DNA of 64,000 nt from Methylobacter psychrophilus (GCF_025583945.1 NZ_JAOEGU010000016.1:18875-82874); one strand, 5' to 3'. Counted from the stretch's first letter, positions 33,536 to 44,613 are shown. Made by a program: numbers and translations. The notes: generated by a model not told the origin, from the sequence alone.

Positions 33536-34318
33536 ATGGGTTTTATGCAGGGAAAACGGGTATTAATTGTGGGTTTAGCCAGTAATCGCTCTATTGCCTG
33601 GGGTATCGCTAAAGCCATGCATCGAGAAGGTGCTGAATTGGCTTTTACGTTCCAAAATGAAAAACTGAAAAGTCGTGTCGAAGAAATGGCTCAGCAATGT
33701 GACTCCAAAATCACTATTGAATGCGATGTCAGCATTGATGAACATATCGATACTGTATTTAATACACTGGGCGAGCATTGGGACGGCTTGGATTGTATTG
33801 TGCATTCAGTCGCTTTTGCTCCGCGTGATGCCCTGAATGGTGATTATGTTGATGTTACCACTCGCGAGAACTTTAAAATTGCTCACGACGTAAGTTCTTA
33901 CAGCTTTACTGCTTTAGCCAAAGCGGGACGCGCAATGATGCAAGGTCGTAATGGCTCATTATTGACCTTAACCTATTTAGGTGCGGAACGGGCAATTCCT
34001 AACTACAATGTCATGGGTGTTGCCAAAGCCAGTCTGGAGGCCAATGTACGTTATATGGCCGTCGCATTAGGTGCAGAAGGAACTCGTGTTAATGCGCTTT
34101 CGGCCGGACCTATCAGAACGCTTGCTGCATCAGGTATTAATGATTTTAAATCCATGCTAAATAAAGCGGCAGATACGTCGCCGTTAAAGAGAAACATAAC
34201 TATTGAAGAAGTGGGTAATGCGGCCGCTTTTATGTGTTCGGATTTGGCCTCAGGCATTACCGGAGAAATTACTTATGTGGATTGCGGTTATAATATCGCT
34301 GGATTAGCAGCCTCTTAA
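33536..34318 (+). CDS. fabI: Enoyl-[acyl-carrier-protein] reductase (NADH) FabI
   Basis: The 260-residue enzyme reduces the enoyl-ACP double bond in the last step of fatty-acid elongation. The FabI signature is complete: NAD-binding [20 protein letters not shown] near the N-terminus, catalytic Tyr157 and Lys164 in [13 protein letters not shown], and Tyr147. Residue 93 is Ala where the E. coli enzyme has Gly93, a natural variant also seen in other FabI proteins. Start 33536 has GGGGAG six bases upstream; an ATG six bases earlier is too close. A strong hairpin terminator follows the gene. Confidence 0.96.
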   Translation: MGFMQGKRVLIVGLASNRSIAWGIAKAMHREGAELAFTFQNEKLKSRVEEMAQQCDSKITIECDVSIDEHIDTVFNTLGEHWDGLDCIVHSVAFAPRDALNGDYVDVTTRENFKIAHDVSSYSFTALAKAGRAMMQGRNGSLLTLTYLGAERAIPNYNVMGVAKASLEANVRYMAVALGAEGTRVNALSAGPIRTLAASGINDFKSMLNKAADTSPLKRNITIEEVGNAAAFMCSDLASGITGEITYVDCGYNIAGLAAS

Positions 34319-34335
34319 ATAATTGCCAGACACAT

Positions 34336-34363
34336 AAAAAAGGGAGCTTACGCTCCCTTTTTT
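34336..34363. terminator. Bidirectional terminator between fabI and ppiD
   Basis: Stem GGGAGC (34342-34347) with GCTCCC (34352-34357), loop TTAC, flanked by A6 on the left and T6 on the right. It can stop transcripts from both directions and sits between two convergent genes. Confidence 0.92.
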
Positions 34364-34380
34364 ATGCTTGATTGACCCGA

Positions 34381-36270
34381 TTATTGACCCTGAATCTGCG
34401 CTTGCGCTTGATTCTTTGTATTAATCTCTACATTAGCTTCCGTCTGTAAACTATTCAATACCTGATTGAATTCAGTTTGACCGAATGCATTGGCAATGTT
34501 CTTCTTCGCCAATTCCATCTGTTTCTTGTCATCTTCGCTCATAATACCTGCGGTAACTTTTGACAGACTGACGACAACTTGCTCACCGGAAGGTAATGCT
34601 GCAATAAATACACTGGGTTTAGTACCATCAGGTTTAGCCGCTGTAAAAATAACATGACTTAATTGCTCAGGCAGCTTGTTTTTACTACGTGTAAGTGCTT
34701 TCTCGGCTTTAATTTCCAGCTTATTCTCAGCCGCCAAAACCTGGATGGATTCACCCGCTTGCAAACGTGCTTTAATTTGTGCGGCTTTCTGGGCAGTCAG
34801 TAGCTGAGCTTTTTCTTTTGACAAAACATCGGCTACTTCTTGTTTAACTTCATTGAGTTCTCGCTTGGCAGCTACCTTATGCTCTGAAAGTCGTACCACA
34901 ACCAAACGATCAGCGCCCTGCTCTACAGGTACACTATTGTTACCTTGCAAGACTTCTTCCGAAAATGCTGCGCTGCGTATTTTGTCATTAGCAGCAATGC
35001 CATCACCTTTTTCGCGTGTAAACAATAGCGATTTCTGAACAGAAACACCCAAAGCATCAGCAACTGTTTGCAAGTTATCAGGATTTTCATAACTCATTTC
35101 AGTTAATTTCTGGCCTGCCTCATAAAAAGCATTTTCTGCCTGGGCTTTTTGATAAGCCTTGATTACTTCACTTTTCACGCTATCAAAAGACTTAATATTC
35201 CCTGGCACAAGCTCGGTTACTTTAATTAAATGATATCCAAAGGCTGATTTTACCGGATTTGATACCTCACCAAGCTTTAAAGTACTGGCCGCGTCTTCAA
35301 ATGCTTTTTCCATAACGCCGATGTTAAATAAACCCAGATCACCGCCTTTTTTAGCGGTTAGTTTATCCTCAGATACTTCTGCAGCGATCGTAGAAAAATC
35401 TTTATTCGCCAATTCTTGTTTTACTTTTAGGGCTTTTTCCAAGGCCACTTTTTCAGTCACTTTTTCATTGACTAAAAATAATATATGACTGATTTTTCTA
35501 CGTTCTGGCATGGTGTATTGAGCTTTTTGCTCTTCATAAAAAGCCTTTAACTTATCGTCAGTAACGACTATTTTCTTGGCAAGATCGTCAAGCGACAATT
35601 CAACATACTCAACAGAAACCTGTTCAGGCGTTCGATATAAATCCTGATGTTGCTGGTAGTAAGCAGTTATTTCTTCTGTCGTAGGTTGCTCTGTCAATGA
35701 CTGCACAGGAACTGTTACATAATCGATGTCACGCAATTGATTTTGGATCTTAAAAAAACTTTCTACATCATATTGTGTAGCGAAACTACTATCAACAATA
35801 CTATGTTGAAACTGCTCCATAATGAGTGCATTCTTAATTCTGCTTACAAATTCTGAGGAAGATATTCTTTGCGAACTGAGTAGTGTTTTATATTGCTGGT
35901 CACTAAATTTACCATCTACCTGAAAATAAGGCAGAGCTTTAATAAAATCCCTTGCTTCGTTATCAGTTACAACAAGACCCTCTGCATGCACATATTGCAA
36001 TAAAACCTCATCTTTAATAAGCTTTTGCAGTGCTTGTGCTTTTAAGGATTTCTCATCAATACCCAATCCCTGAAAATTCTGACTATATTCCTCATAAGCC
36101 TTATTAACATCACGTTGATAAAAGTCTTTATCACCGACGGATGCAACTACCGCTTCTGTACCGGTATCTAAATAATTATTAATACCCCATAACGCAAAAG
36201 GTACACAAATTAATATCAGAATACCCCATGCAAAAGCACCTTGTGCTTTTTCTCTAATTTTTGTCAGCAT
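34381..36270 (-). CDS. ppiD: Periplasmic folding chaperone / peptidyl-prolyl isomerase PpiD
   Basis: A 629-residue membrane-anchored chaperone: N-terminal transmembrane helix (about 12-32, AFAWGILILICVPFALWGIN), a SurA-like chaperone region, a parvulin (PpiC) domain (about 255-360; RRKISHILFLVNEK, KKGGDLGLFNIGVM) and a C-terminal periplasmic domain. PpiD works at the SecYEG exit on newly exported proteins. Position after hupB and the tRNA pair matches the gammaproteobacterial order. No internal break. Confidence 0.95.
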   Translation of the reverse strand: MLTKIREKAQGAFAWGILILICVPFALWGINNYLDTGTEAVVASVGDKDFYQRDVNKAYEEYSQNFQGLGIDEKSLKAQALQKLIKDEVLLQYVHAEGLVVTDNEARDFIKALPYFQVDGKFSDQQYKTLLSSQRISSSEFVSRIKNALIMEQFQHSIVDSSFATQYDVESFFKIQNQLRDIDYVTVPVQSLTEQPTTEEITAYYQQHQDLYRTPEQVSVEYVELSLDDLAKKIVVTDDKLKAFYEEQKAQYTMPERRKISHILFLVNEKVTEKVALEKALKVKQELANKDFSTIAAEVSEDKLTAKKGGDLGLFNIGVMEKAFEDAASTLKLGEVSNPVKSAFGYHLIKVTELVPGNIKSFDSVKSEVIKAYQKAQAENAFYEAGQKLTEMSYENPDNLQTVADALGVSVQKSLLFTREKGDGIAANDKIRSAAFSEEVLQGNNSVPVEQGADRLVVVRLSEHKVAAKRELNEVKQEVADVLSKEKAQLLTAQKAAQIKARLQAGESIQVLAAENKLEIKAEKALTRSKNKLPEQLSHVIFTAAKPDGTKPSVFIAALPSGEQVVVSLSKVTAGIMSEDDKKQMELAKKNIANAFGQTEFNQVLNSLQTEANVEINTKNQAQAQIQGQ

Positions 36271-36301
36271 AGATCAGCCCTAAAGAATGAATTTACGAAG
36301 C

Positions 36302-36338
36302 AAAAAAAAACCCCGAACCAAGCGGTTCGGGGTTTTTT
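36302..36338. terminator. Terminator after the tRNA-Val/tRNA-Asp unit
   Basis: Perfect nine-pair stem CCCCGAACC (36311-36319) with GGTTCGGGG (36324-36332), A9 on the left and T6 on the right. On the minus strand it lies just past the 3' end of tRNA-Asp and before ppiD. Confidence 0.92.
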
Positions 36339-36342
36339 AATT

Positions 36343-36419
36343 TGGCGGAGTGGACGGGACTCGAACCCGCGACCACCGACGTGACAGGCCGGTATTCTAA
36401 CCAACTGAACTACCACTCC
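36343..36419 (-). tRNA. tRNA-Asp (GTC)
   Basis: A 77-base cloverleaf with encoded CCA: acceptor GGAGTGG/CCACTCC, anticodon loop CTGTCAC (GTC), T-loop GGTTCGAGTC. Transcribed with tRNA-Val six bases upstream. Confidence 0.97.
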
Positions 36420-36425
36420 AAAGTC

Positions 36426-36501
36426 TGGTGGGTGCTGAGGGGATCGAACCCCCGACCCTCGCCTTGTAAGGGCGATGCTCTCCCAGCTGAGCTAAGCACC
36501 C
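36426..36501 (-). tRNA. tRNA-Val (TAC)
   Basis: A 76-base cloverleaf with encoded CCA: acceptor GGGTGCT/AGCACCC, anticodon loop CTTACAA (TAC), T-loop GGTTCGATCC. Lies between hupB and tRNA-Asp, a common arrangement in Pseudomonas-like genomes. Confidence 0.97.
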
Positions 36502-36594
36502 GACTAAGTCCCATTATAAACTACTTTAAAAATAATTACTAGCTAAATAATGGATTTTTTTAATGTTGAATTAAAGCTGCTCAACCAAAAAAAT

Positions 36595-36867
36595 CTAGTT
36601 TACAGCATCTTTTAAAGATTTACCAGCTTTAAATGAAGGAATTTTTGCGGCTTTGATAGTAATCTCTTCTCCAGACTGTGGATTACGACCTTTACGCTCC
36701 GCTCTTTCTTTTACAGAATAGGTACCAAAGCCAACTAAAGCAACAGAATCACCTTTACTTAGAGCGCCTGTCACTGCACCAAGAAAACCATCCAAGGCAC
36801 GTCCAGCATCAGCTTTAGTTAAGCCAGAAGATTCTGCTATAGCATCGATCAGTTCAGATTTGTTCAT
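36595..36867 (-). CDS. hupB: DNA-binding protein HU-beta
   Basis: The 90-residue histone-like protein has the full HU pattern: [40 protein letters not shown] with the DNA-intercalating arm NPQSGEEI, and [12 protein letters not shown] at the end. HU bends and compacts DNA. It sits after lon, as in E. coli and Pseudomonas. A ribosome-binding site (AAGGGGGA) precedes the start. Confidence 0.97.
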   Translation of the reverse strand: MNKSELIDAIAESSGLTKADAGRALDGFLGAVTGALSKGDSVALVGFGTYSVKERAERKGRNPQSGEEITIKAAKIPSFKAGKSLKDAVN

Positions 36868-37061
36868 TTTTCCCCCTAAGGAAGTTATTTTTATGTAATT
36901 TGTGTTAATTCCTATGTTTATTCTTATGTACGATACTGCAGCAACACAAGAAACACGAGTATTTATATCAATAGCAGTTACATAGTGTCAAGCTTTAAAA
37001 CCCCTAGAGGCCATGTTTTTTGCGGTTTCGCGCTATAAAATTGCAAAACTGCAAAGCATTT

Positions 37062-39494
37062 CTAATGAGCAGTAAGACCGGACTGTATTGTTTGAACCGA
37101 TTCAGATTCAGTTTTACCTTGTCCATCATCTGCTTTTTTATCAATAGGAACAGGCATATATTGCAAAGCAACCGCCAATACCTCGTCTATCCAGTGAACA
37201 GGTCTGATATCAAGGTTTTGCTTTATATTTTCAGGTATTTCAACCAAATCTTTTTCGTTCTCGGCAGGAATTATAACTGTTGTTATACCACCACGATGAG
37301 CAGCCAATAACTTCTCTTTTAACCCACCAATAGGAAGAACCTCACCTCGCAAAGTAATTTCACCAGTCATGGCTACATTAGCCCGCACAGGAATTTTGGT
37401 TAAAGCTGAAATTATAGCAGTACACATACCTATACCGGCACTGGGGCCATCTTTCGGAGTAGCGCCTTCAGGAACATGAACATGAATATCATTTTTTTGA
37501 AAGAGCTCATTGTCAATCCCTAAAAGCTCGGAGCGACTTCTAACTACAGTCATCGCAGCTTCAATCGATTCTTTCATGACCTCACCCAGCTTACCTGTTG
37601 CCGAATGTTTGCCTTTTCCAGGAATTACCGCTGTTTCAATGGTTAATAACTCTCCACCCACTTCCGTCCAAGCCAGACCTGTAACTTGTCCAATCTGATC
37701 CTGCTCTTCAGCCAATCCATAATTAAACCGCTTGACGCCCAAATAGTTATCGAGATTATCAGGAGTCACTAAAACTTTATTTTTTTCAGATTGCAACAAA
37801 AGCCCCTTAACGACTTTACGACAAATTTTTGAAATATCCCGCTCAAGATTACGAACCCCCGCTTCACGCGAGTAATAACGAATCATATCTCTGACTGCAG
37901 TTTCTGAAATCTCAAGTTCGTGCTCTTCTAGACCGTTATTCTTGACTTGCTTGGGAATTAAATAACGAATGGCAATATTTATTTTTTCATCTTCTGTGTA
38001 ACCGGCAAGCCTAATAACCTCCATCCTATCAAGTAAAGCCGGAGGAATATTCATGGTATTGGCCGTAGCAACAAACATCACATCCGACAAATCAAAATCT
38101 ACTTCAAGATAGTGATCTGAAAAAGTATGATTCTGCTCAGGATCCAATACCTCCAACAGAGCCGATGCCGGATCGCCTCGAAAATCAGCCGCCATTTTGT
38201 CAATCTCATCAAGTAAAAACATCGGATTTCGAGTTTTCACTTTAGCCAGATTCTGCAAAATCTTACCCGGCATAGAGCCTATATAAGTACGTCTATGCCC
38301 GCGAATTTCTGCTTCATCCCTAACACCACCCAAAGACATGCGCACATACTTGCGATTGGTTGCTCTGGCAATAGATTCACCTAATGAGGTCTTACCGACA
38401 CCTGGAGGCCCAACAAGGCATAAAATTGGCCCCTTAAGCTGCTTTACTCGCTGTTGTACGGCAAGATACTCAAGAATACGTTCTTTTACCTTTTCCAAAC
38501 CATAATGCTCAGCTTCCAAAACCTGCTCGGCAATTTTTAAATCATGACTAACTTTGGTTTTTTTCTTCCACGGAACATTAACCATCCAGTCAATGTAATT
38601 ACGTACTACAGTAGCTTCTGCAGACATAGGCGGCATTAATTTAAGCTTGTTAAGCTCTGTTGTCGCTTTTGTTTTTGCTTCTTTTGACATACCTGCGTTG
38701 ATTATTTTCTTTTCCAGCTCTTCAATTTCATTGGGCACGTCATCCATGTCACCCAATTCTTTTTGAATCGCTTTCATCTGTTCATTCAGATAATATTCTC
38801 TTTGATTTTTCTCCATCTGCTGCTTAACGCGCACACGGATTTTTTTCTCCATTTCCAGAAGATCAACTTCGCCCTCCATTAATGTCATTAAATTTTCCAG
38901 CCGCTTTTCAATATCTGCGGTTTCCAAAATAATCTGCTTATCACTAACTTTTAAGGTCATATGAGCTGCCATTGTATCGGCAAGTCGACTAGGATCATCA
39001 ATACCCGACAAAGCATTTAAAACCTCTGGCGGGATTTTATTATTCAATTTGACGTATTGATCAAATGAATTGATAACTGTCCGTTGCAATACATCCTGCT
39101 CTTGAGCAGAAATAGTAAAAACATCATCAATTTTCTCAACTGCCGCTGAAAAAAAGCTCGCCGTTTCTTGATAATGTATAACTTTACTACGCTCGCATCC
39201 CTCGACCAAAACCTTGACAGTACCATCGGGCAACTTAAGCAACTGTAGAATGTTAGCCAAGGTACCGACCTCATAAAGATCGGTAAAATCCGGCTCATCA
39301 ACCTCAGCTTCTTTTTGCGCAACCAACAAAACCTGCTTATTGTCCTTCATAGCAGCATCCAGGGCATCAATAGACCGATCCCTTCCGACAAATAATGGAA
39401 TAACCATATGCGGATAAACCACTACATCCCTCAGTGGCAAAACGGGAATCAAGTTATCTACTTGTTGTAACTCTTTCATTTTGTGCGTTTCCAT
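37062..39494 (-). CDS. lon: ATP-dependent protease Lon
   Basis: An 810-residue protease: LON substrate-binding domain (about 10-210), AAA+ module with Walker [10 protein letters not shown] (about 360-368) and Walker [11 protein letters not shown], and the C-terminal protease domain with catalytic Ser in [10 protein letters not shown] (about 679-688) and Lys in [14 protein letters not shown] (about 720-733). It degrades damaged and regulatory proteins. Start METHKMKE at 39494 has AAAGG 13 bases upstream; the second Met (39479) has GGAAA and is a possible alternative. A heat-shock-like promoter lies 36 bases upstream. Confidence 0.97.
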   Translation of the reverse strand: METHKMKELQQVDNLIPVLPLRDVVVYPHMVIPLFVGRDRSIDALDAAMKDNKQVLLVAQKEAEVDEPDFTDLYEVGTLANILQLLKLPDGTVKVLVEGCERSKVIHYQETASFFSAAVEKIDDVFTISAQEQDVLQRTVINSFDQYVKLNNKIPPEVLNALSGIDDPSRLADTMAAHMTLKVSDKQIILETADIEKRLENLMTLMEGEVDLLEMEKKIRVRVKQQMEKNQREYYLNEQMKAIQKELGDMDDVPNEIEELEKKIINAGMSKEAKTKATTELNKLKLMPPMSAEATVVRNYIDWMVNVPWKKKTKVSHDLKIAEQVLEAEHYGLEKVKERILEYLAVQQRVKQLKGPILCLVGPPGVGKTSLGESIARATNRKYVRMSLGGVRDEAEIRGHRRTYIGSMPGKILQNLAKVKTRNPMFLLDEIDKMAADFRGDPASALLEVLDPEQNHTFSDHYLEVDFDLSDVMFVATANTMNIPPALLDRMEVIRLAGYTEDEKINIAIRYLIPKQVKNNGLEEHELEISETAVRDMIRYYSREAGVRNLERDISKICRKVVKGLLLQSEKNKVLVTPDNLDNYLGVKRFNYGLAEEQDQIGQVTGLAWTEVGGELLTIETAVIPGKGKHSATGKLGEVMKESIEAAMTVVRSRSELLGIDNELFQKNDIHVHVPEGATPKDGPSAGIGMCTAIISALTKIPVRANVAMTGEITLRGEVLPIGGLKEKLLAAHRGGITTVIIPAENEKDLVEIPENIKQNLDIRPVHWIDEVLAVALQYMPVPIDKKADDGQGKTESESVQTIQSGLTAH

Positions 39495-39529
39495 AAACGG
39501 AACCTTTAACGATTTCTTTGATTAGAAGG

Positions 39530-39557
39530 TTATGGGGGCGCTAATTAAAATAGCAAG
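39530..39557 (-). promoter_or_regulatory. Putative sigma-32 (heat-shock) promoter of lon
   Basis: On the minus strand CTTGCTA (complement of 39551-39557) is followed 13 bases later by CCCCATAA (complement of 39530-39537). This is close to the enterobacterial heat-shock consensus CTTGAAA-N(11-16)-CCCCATNT, seven of eight at the -10 element. It is 36 bases upstream of the lon start, and lon is a heat-shock gene in relatives. Confidence 0.6.
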
Positions 39558-40138
39558 GAATAGGAATACAATATATCGCTTCTCTACAAAAAAGATAATA
39601 AATTAGTAGTCTATAGTGCAAAGTGATTTTATACGCAGAAGCTGGTTATTCCGACAAAGCTTATCTTGCTAATTTAAGGATTATCCTCACGACGAGAACA
39701 ATAGCCAGAAAAATTTCCTGAACAACCACGCATCTTCATTTTTAATGAATATTCAGTGAAATTAAAATACTTGTCTTTGAAGTAATTTTTTATCGATTAT
39801 TTTTAACATGCGCCACACACCATAAAATGAAAAAAATACTTATCTATTTAACGGCATAACGGCTTTTCTGATGGTAAAGCTCAACATTCTTTTTTGTTTG
39901 TCTTGACGTAACTTGACGATTATAGACTCTAAATATAAAGATGACATAAAGCAAGCAAGATAACTAATTTATCAGCCTTGTAAAGCGATAAAAAGAAGTT
40001 GGAATTTACAAAAGATTTGACTAAATTAAGTGATAAAAAATTATCTTAAGCACTGTGCTGAACAATAAGGTGCGATAATTTAATAGTAGAAATTGATATT
40101 TTTTTCGGACAGGGCTGTACTTTAACCCTTGATATCAA
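39558..40138. other. Intergenic region between clpX and lon, no gene seen
   Basis: About 580 AT-rich bases have no open frame of note and no recognisable RNA gene. The stretch is unusually long for this conserved gene cluster, where clpX and lon are normally close. A possible plus-strand promoter-like pair (TTGACG and ATAAAG, about 39904-39950) was seen but nothing downstream of it. Confidence 0.5.
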
Positions 40139-40162
40139 AACCACCAGCCTTAACTGGTGGTT
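40139..40162 (-). terminator. Putative clpX terminator
   Basis: Perfect nine-pair stem AACCACCAG (40139-40147) with CTGGTGGTT (40154-40162), six-base loop. It is 17 bases after the clpX stop on the minus strand. The following U-run is short, so efficiency is uncertain. Confidence 0.65.
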
Positions 40163-40179
40163 GCTTTATCAATGAAACA

Positions 40180-41457
40180 TTAAGATTCAGCAGAAACCTT
40201 TTTAACATCCGCTTCATAAACTAAAAGTGGCTCAGAATCACCTAAAATAACGCTTTCATCGACGACTACCTTGGAGATGTTGTCGACTGACGGAAGCTCG
40301 TACATAGTGTTCAGCAAGACATTTTCAACAATAGTTCTCAATCCTCTGGCACCAGTTTTTCTTTCCATCGCTTTTTTGGCAATAGCCGTTAAAGAATCAT
40401 CACGAAACTCCAACTCAGCGCCTTCCATCTCAAATAAATGCTTATACTGCTTAATAAGTGCATTTTTTGGCTCAGTCAAAATTTGCACGAGAGCCTTCTC
40501 GTCCAACTCTTCCAGCGTGGCTATTATCGGTAAACGACCAACAAACTCAGGGATTAAACCGTATTTTATCAGATCATCAGATTCAACTTCTGCAAATAGC
40601 TGACCGATATTTTTAGACTCATCTTTGGTTTTTACATCTGCTGAAAAACCTATACCACCTTTTTCAGATCGCGCTTTGATAACCCTATCCAAACCGGCAA
40701 AAGCACCACCAACTATAAATAAGATATTAGCAGTATTAACCTGTAAAAATTCCCCTTGAGGATGTTTACGCCCACCCTGGGGAGGTACCGAAGCGATAGT
40801 ACCTTCAATTAACTTTAATAAAGCTTGCTGAACGCCTTCACCTGAAACATCACGGGTAATTGAAGGGTTATCCGATTTTCGGGAAATCTTATCAATTTCA
40901 TCAATGTAAACAATACCGGTTTCAGCTTTTTCTACATCATAGTCACATTTCTGTAAAATTTTCTGAATGATATTTTCTACATCCTCACCCACATAACCCG
41001 CTTCAGTCAATGTAGTGGCATCAGCGATGGTAAAAGGCACGTCCAAAAGACGCGCCAATGTTTCAGCCAATAAAGTTTTACCTGAACCCGTAGGTCCAAT
41101 CAATAAGATGTTACTTTTAGCTAACTCAACCGAGTCTTTTTTTGACTTGCTACGCAATCGCTTATAATGATTGTAAACAGCCACTGCCAATATTTTTTTG
41201 GCGCGATCCTGACCGATAACATAGGCGTCAAGCTCTTCTTTTATTTCTCTTGGCTTGGGTAGCTTGTTACTACCAAAAGAAGAAGAAGAATCATCCTGCA
41301 ACTCATCTTTAATGATGTCATTACAAAGCTCAACACACTCGTCACAGACATAAACCGAAGGCCCGGCAATAAGCTTTCTTACTTCATGCTGGCTTTTACC
41401 ACAAAAAGAACAATATAGTAATTTTTCACTATCTTTGCCATTTTTATCATTACTCAT
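40180..41457 (-). CDS. clpX: ATP-dependent Clp protease ATP-binding subunit ClpX
   Basis: A 425-residue AAA+ unfoldase: N-terminal zinc-binding domain with Cys16, Cys19, Cys38 and Cys41 ([24 protein letters not shown]), Walker A GPTGSGKT (about 120-127), pore loop GYVGEDVE, Walker [11 protein letters not shown] and sensor/arginine motifs. It unfolds substrates and feeds them to ClpP. It lies 83 bases after clpP in the same direction. Confidence 0.97.
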   Translation of the reverse strand: MSNDKNGKDSEKLLYCSFCGKSQHEVRKLIAGPSVYVCDECVELCNDIIKDELQDDSSSSFGSNKLPKPREIKEELDAYVIGQDRAKKILAVAVYNHYKRLRSKSKKDSVELAKSNILLIGPTGSGKTLLAETLARLLDVPFTIADATTLTEAGYVGEDVENIIQKILQKCDYDVEKAETGIVYIDEIDKISRKSDNPSITRDVSGEGVQQALLKLIEGTIASVPPQGGRKHPQGEFLQVNTANILFIVGGAFAGLDRVIKARSEKGGIGFSADVKTKDESKNIGQLFAEVESDDLIKYGLIPEFVGRLPIIATLEELDEKALVQILTEPKNALIKQYKHLFEMEGAELEFRDDSLTAIAKKAMERKTGARGLRTIVENVLLNTMYELPSVDNISKVVVDESVILGDSEPLLVYEADVKKVSAES

Positions 41458-41540
41458 AAATCAGCTCCTGCAAACATCAAAATGATATTTTAATAATCTA
41501 TAGAACCAAGCATATCAAAATGCCAAAATAATACCAACCT

Positions 41541-42188
41541 TTATAGATCAGAACCTGCTGATCTATTTGCCAATACTTTATCAATCAAACCATAACTTAC
41601 AGCTTCTTCAGAACTCAAGAAATTGTCTCTATCCGTATCTTGCTGAACTTTTTCGAGAGTTTGACCGGTATGGTGAGCCAAGATCTTGTTAAGCTTGTCT
41701 TTTATAGATAGAATTTCTCTTGCATGAATATCAAAGTCAGAAGCCTGGCCCTGAAATCCGCCTAAAGGCTGATGGATCATCATTCTTGAGTGTGGCAAAC
41801 AATAGCGTTTATTCTTGGCACCACCTGTCAGCAACAACGCACCCATGCTTGCCGCTTGTCCTATACATAGCGTACTTACATCAGGCTTGATAAACTGCAT
41901 GGTATCATAAATTGACATACCCGCTGTGACTGATCCACCTGGGGAGTTAATATATAAATGGATATCTTTATCAGGGTTTTCTGACTCCAGAAAAAGCAAC
42001 TGGGCAACTACCAGATTGGCCATATAATCTTCAACTTGACCCACCAAAAAAATCACTCGCTCTTTTAAAAGTCTTGAGTAAATATCGAAAGAGCGCTCGC
42101 CTCTGGCAGTTTGCTCTATAACGATAGGAACCAATCCACCCGCTGCTTCCAAAGCTTTTGCCTGATTCATTACATGATGTCTATACAT
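41541..42188 (-). CDS. clpP: ATP-dependent Clp protease proteolytic subunit ClpP
   Basis: The 215-residue serine protease has an intact catalytic triad: Ser114 in GQAASMGA, His139 in MMIHQPLGG and Asp188 in DTDRDNF, with the spacing of the E. coli enzyme. It forms the tetradecameric chamber for ClpX and ClpA. It starts directly after tig (the trigger factor stop is adjacent). MYRHHVMNQ offers two start codons; the second Met (residue 7) is also possible. Confidence 0.97.
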   Translation of the reverse strand: MYRHHVMNQAKALEAAGGLVPIVIEQTARGERSFDIYSRLLKERVIFLVGQVEDYMANLVVAQLLFLESENPDKDIHLYINSPGGSVTAGMSIYDTMQFIKPDVSTLCIGQAASMGALLLTGGAKNKRYCLPHSRMMIHQPLGGFQGQASDFDIHAREILSIKDKLNKILAHHTGQTLEKVQQDTDRDNFLSSEEAVSYGLIDKVLANRSAGSDL

Positions 42189-43499
42189 TTAAGATACCTG
42201 CTGTTGCTGTTTATCCATAACATCACTAAACTTGACCGTCTCATCAGATACTTTTGCCTGGGCAACTAACCATTCAACCGCTTGATCTTCCAAAACCATC
42301 TGCTGAACATCGTTTAATCGGCTTTCATCAGAGTAATACCAATTTACAACATCTTCAGGACGTTCATAACTTTTCGCAATATCTTCAATGGTTGAACGTA
42401 CTTTATCAGCATTTATTTGAATAGTATTTTTTTGGATAATTTCACCCAAAATCAAACCCAATGCTACGCGACGCTTGGCTTGACCTTCAAATATGTCTCT
42501 TGGTAACTTTAGATCATCCAGCTTCATTTTCTGTCTTTTAGCTGTTTCGATATAAGGCTTCATCAAGTTTTCCACTTCGACATCAACCAATGTATTGGGT
42601 ACCGTTAACTGAATCCTCTCATACAAAGCATCCATTACCGAGCCTTTCAACTTGCTACGTAACGCCTGCTCCAACTCTCTTTCCATATTATTTCTAACAT
42701 CATTACGGAAAGACTCAATTGAACCATCTTCAATACCGTATGCTTTAACGAATTCTTCATCAATTTCGGGCAATAGTGGCTCTTCAACTTTGATAACGTC
42801 AACTATAAACTCTGCTACTTTACCTGCCAGTTTTTCGTTACCGTAATCTTCCGGAAAACTTAATTGAAAAGTTTTATTGGCACCGACTTCAAGACCAACC
42901 AAATTATCTTCAAATCCGGGAATCATTTTTTTCAAACCGCAAACGACCTGAAAATCTTCTACTTTACCGTCGGTAAAGTTTTCGCCTTCAGTAGTACCTG
43001 TAAAAGTGATAGTGACATTATCCTGATCTTGAACCGGACGATCAACTACATGCCAAGTTTGCTTTTGAGCTCTTAGCTTCCCGATCATGTTATCAACATC
43101 ACTATCGCTAACTGTAGCAATAGGGCGCATCACTTCAAGTTGATCAACACCTTCCAAGGAAATATCAGGGTAAACTTCAAACACGGCAGTATATTTAAAG
43201 CCGTCAGTTTCATCCAAAGGTTGTATATGAGGGTGTCCGGCAGGCTTTAAATCCTGACCTTCCAAAGCATCATAGTAAGTTTCTTTAATCAAATCACTGG
43301 CGATTTCGCCTCGAACCCTGTCGCCAAACATTTTCTTAACGACTTGCTGAGGTACTTTGCCAGGGCGAAAACCATCAATTTTAACTTCACGTGCTAACGT
43401 CTTTAAACGCTCTGCCATTTTCTCCTGAACAACGGCTTCGGGCACGCTAACAGTCATTTTCCTGCTTAATTCGGATGTCTTTTCGACAGAAACTTGCAT
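42189..43499 (-). CDS. tig: Trigger factor
   Basis: A 436-residue ribosome-associated chaperone: N-terminal ribosome-binding domain with the signature GFRPGKVPQQVVKKMFGDRV (about 44-63), an FKBP-like isomerase domain (about 155-245; DNVTITFTGTTEGENF) and a helical C-terminal chaperone domain. It binds nascent chains at the exit tunnel. It heads the tig-clpP-clpX block, with tRNA-Leu upstream. Confidence 0.97.
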   Translation of the reverse strand: MQVSVEKTSELSRKMTVSVPEAVVQEKMAERLKTLAREVKIDGFRPGKVPQQVVKKMFGDRVRGEIASDLIKETYYDALEGQDLKPAGHPHIQPLDETDGFKYTAVFEVYPDISLEGVDQLEVMRPIATVSDSDVDNMIGKLRAQKQTWHVVDRPVQDQDNVTITFTGTTEGENFTDGKVEDFQVVCGLKKMIPGFEDNLVGLEVGANKTFQLSFPEDYGNEKLAGKVAEFIVDVIKVEEPLLPEIDEEFVKAYGIEDGSIESFRNDVRNNMERELEQALRSKLKGSVMDALYERIQLTVPNTLVDVEVENLMKPYIETAKRQKMKLDDLKLPRDIFEGQAKRRVALGLILGEIIQKNTIQINADKVRSTIEDIAKSYERPEDVVNWYYSDESRLNDVQQMVLEDQAVEWLVAQAKVSDETVKFSDVMDKQQQQVS

Positions 43500-43605
43500 T
43501 TATTTACCTCAATACATTAGATAGAAGAGTTTTGATGAATACCGATTAGACGGTTTAAAAGAGCTGGAGATAAAACGATGGGGCGTTTTATTTTATAGAA
43601 TTGGG

Positions 43606-43690
43606 TGGTGCGAATGGAGAGACTCGAACTCTCACAGGATAACCTACTGGAACCTAAATCCAGCGCGTCTACCAGTTCCGCCACATTCGC
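43606..43690 (-). tRNA. tRNA-Leu (TAG)
   Basis: An 85-base class II tRNA with encoded CCA: acceptor GCGAATG/CATTCGC, anticodon stem CTGGA/TCCAG with loop TTTAGGT (TAG), long variable arm and T-loop GTTCGAG. It stands upstream of tig, a common position in gammaproteobacteria. Confidence 0.97.
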
Positions 43691-43758
43691 ACATTTAGCT
43701 TGCAAAGTATAATGACATACTGCTTATTTGGCAAGAAATATTTTCAAAAGATTTACAA

Positions 43759-44613
43759 TCAAATGCTTACAGACACATCAAAACCCAAAAACCGAATTTG
43801 ATCAGCAAATGCATTTAATATTTCCGGGGATAACGGTGCCAACAACAGTGCTTCAGGCTGTAACGAAGGTCTGGCTATGGTGTACAACATAACTGTCTGT
43901 AAATTACAGCCACTTTTTTTAATATCCATTAATAAATTAAGATAAGCCTGCTTTTCTTTATCAGACAAACCTTGTTTATTATAATCCACTAAACAGGTTT
44001 GCAGCTTTGTTGTACACAGCGTTGCCGAAAGCAGCAGATTTTCCACACTGGCCTTGCAACTTTGTGCAGTATTGTTAATCAAGGCCCTACCTTCTTCAGT
44101 AGCGCTATCCAGCTTAAACCAGACTTCTCCACCATAAGAATTTAAACTCTTTAATCCAGCCTGTACTTTAGCTTGATGCACCAAACTACCGTTAGTAATG
44201 AGCACATAATTACTGTGCGGGAAAACACCGGCCTCTGTTGCTATTTTGCCAATCAAATCAATTGCCTCGGCAAATTCTTTTAAGCTGGTCGGCTCACCAT
44301 TGCCGGCAATTGCAATATCCTTAATCACCTGCTGATTTTTATCAACCTGAAAACGCTGATAAAAATCACCATTAAGTACCTCGCCAAGAAAAAACCTTAA
44401 CTCATTTTCCAATAATTTAAAATCCATTGCAGGTGCAGTCCCAATTTTTAACCCAGGTACCTGGCAATAAATACAGCGCCAATTACAGGCATTATTGGTA
44501 TTAAAATTTATACCAATCGATAGTCCGCCCATACGCCGGGAAATAACCGGGTAGACATATTTTAACCCGACAACATCGGAACAATGATCAGTTGTTGTTA
44601 ATTTCGATACCAT
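43759..44613 (-). CDS. Radical SAM protein, 284 aa
   Basis: The CxxxCxxC iron-sulphur motif is CNWRCIYC (Cys43, Cys47, Cys50), with a Gly-rich SAM-binding region around IAGNGEPTSLKEF, so it is a radical S-adenosylmethionine enzyme. The layout resembles wyosine/MoaA-like small radical SAM proteins widespread in proteobacteria with no assigned reaction. No second cluster motif is visible. It is a single gene; a predicted substrate cannot be inferred from neighbours. Confidence 0.85.
   Translation of the reverse strand: MVSKLTTTDHCSDVVGLKYVYPVISRRMGGLSIGINFNTNNACNWRCIYCQVPGLKIGTAPAMDFKLLENELRFFLGEVLNGDFYQRFQVDKNQQVIKDIAIAGNGEPTSLKEFAEAIDLIGKIATEAGVFPHSNYVLITNGSLVHQAKVQAGLKSLNSYGGEVWFKLDSATEEGRALINNTAQSCKASVENLLLSATLCTTKLQTCLVDYNKQGLSDKEKQAYLNLLMDIKKSGCNLQTVMLYTIARPSLQPEALLLAPLSPEILNAFADQIRFLGFDVSVSI

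Noticed and set aside
33536..34318. FabI Ala93 as a drug-resistance change
   Set aside because: Alanine at this position is a natural variant in other FabI proteins, so no resistance can be inferred.
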